This document shows positions 6,717 to 7,170 of a stretch of DNA of 7,170 nucleotides, in pieces. Every line of letters begins with the position of its first letter. The stretch's first letter is position 1. The DNA comes from Lentimicrobium sp. Its GTDB lineage: Bacteria; Bacteroidota; Bacteroidia; Bacteroidales; Lentimicrobiaceae. The stretch is taken from contig JAAXUD010000134.1 in the NCBI GenBank assembly GCA_013336205.1, positions 1 through 7,170 on the forward strand, written 5' to 3'. The translations under genes and the position numbers were made by a program. The notes under the pieces were generated by a model that was not told the origin of the DNA, did no database searches, and was given only the letters and a program-made list of their open reading frames with translations.

Positions 6717-7148
6717 ATGGGATCACGGAAACATAACAAAGCCGAGCAGATTAAAGAGGCAAAAAAGCAGGTATCCAATGCCAGGCTTGTAAATTGCCCC
6801 ACTTCACCCAGGAAAATGCGCCTGATCGCTGATTTGATCCGCGGCATGAACGTGGAACAAGCGCTGCATGTGTTAAAGCATTCACCGCAGGAAGCCAGTG
6901 GCCGTATGCATAAACTGTTACTCTCGGCTCTTGCCAACTGGCAAGCCAAGAATGAAGGAACCCGCATGGAAGATTCCAGCCTTTATGTTAAAGAGGTTGG
7001 TGTTGACGGAGCCCGTTCGCTGAAACGTATCCGCACCGCTCCCCAGGGACGTGCACATCGTATCCGCAAACGCTCAAACCATGTTACCCTTCTGATCGGT
7101 AACAGAGTTAACCAGGTAAATGAAAAAGAAACTGTAAATCAGGCTTAA
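6717..7148 (+). CDS. rplV: 50S ribosomal protein L22 (uL22)
   Basis: L22 contacts all domains of 23S rRNA and its long beta-hairpin lines the exit tunnel opposite L4. The product has 143 residues, longer than the 110 of E. coli L22, because of a charged N-terminal extension of about 20 residues (GSRKHNKAEQIKEAKKQ) and a short polar C-terminal tail. The core includes SPRKMRLIADLIRG and the hairpin region at about residues 96-119 (VDGARSLKRIRTAPQG and following), then SNHVTLLI. Deletions in this hairpin give macrolide resistance elsewhere; here it is intact. The extension is probably the normal form of the lineage. It starts 14 bases after rpsS; rpsC is expected next, beyond the window. Confidence 0.97.
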   Translation: MGSRKHNKAEQIKEAKKQVSNARLVNCPTSPRKMRLIADLIRGMNVEQALHVLKHSPQEASGRMHKLLLSALANWQAKNEGTRMEDSSLYVKEVGVDGARSLKRIRTAPQGRAHRIRKRSNHVTLLIGNRVNQVNEKETVNQA

Positions 7149-7170
7149 AAACCAATTAATTACTAGTTGA
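7149..7170 (+). other. Spacer after rplV at the window edge
   Basis: Twenty-two AT-rich bases follow the rplV stop with no terminator hairpin, so transcription very likely continues. From the conserved gene order the next gene should be rpsC (S3), but none of it is visible. Confidence 0.5.

Overview
The window is a contiguous run of ribosomal protein and elongation factor genes, all on the + strand: rpsL, rpsG, fusA, rpsJ, rplC, rplD, rplW, rplB, rpsS, rplV. It is the fused str-S10 operon of a member of the phylum Bacteroidota, most likely class Bacteroidia. That assignment rests on four points: two promoters of the Bacteroidota type (TTG, 19 bases, TAnnTTTG), no Shine-Dalgarno sequence before any gene, lineage-typical residues in L2 and L3, and no tuf gene between fusA and rpsJ. 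The family or genus cannot be read from this stretch.

Positions 1-505 hold no gene. An AT-rich start, possibly the tail of an upstream transcription unit, leads to promoter P1 (55-84). Next comes a stretch of about 210 bases that folds on paper into five hairpins, four of them in two end-to-end pairs, enclosed by a closing stem (92-300). This looks like a structured RNA rather than a plain leader. A long AT-rich hairpin (333-369) follows. Promoter P2 (421-450) has the same spacing as P1 and an identical 11-base core; it gives rpsL a leader of about 50 bases.

Positions 506-7148 are nearly solid coding sequence. The genes are separated by 5 to 78 bases, and rplC and rplD overlap by 10 bases. 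The widest gap (3906-3983, between rpsJ and rplC) holds a small hairpin and a 14-codon reading frame that runs into rplC. The last 22 bases are a spacer, presumably before rpsC.

The products act together in translation. S12, S7, S10 and S19 belong to the 30S subunit. L3, L4, L23, L2 and L22 belong to the 50S subunit. EF-G drives translocation, and S12 lies in the decoding centre close to where EF-G acts. All genes look intact and vertically inherited, with no mobile element, RNA gene of known class, CRISPR array or pseudogene. The one part not explained by standard annotation is the structured intergenic segment between P1 and P2.
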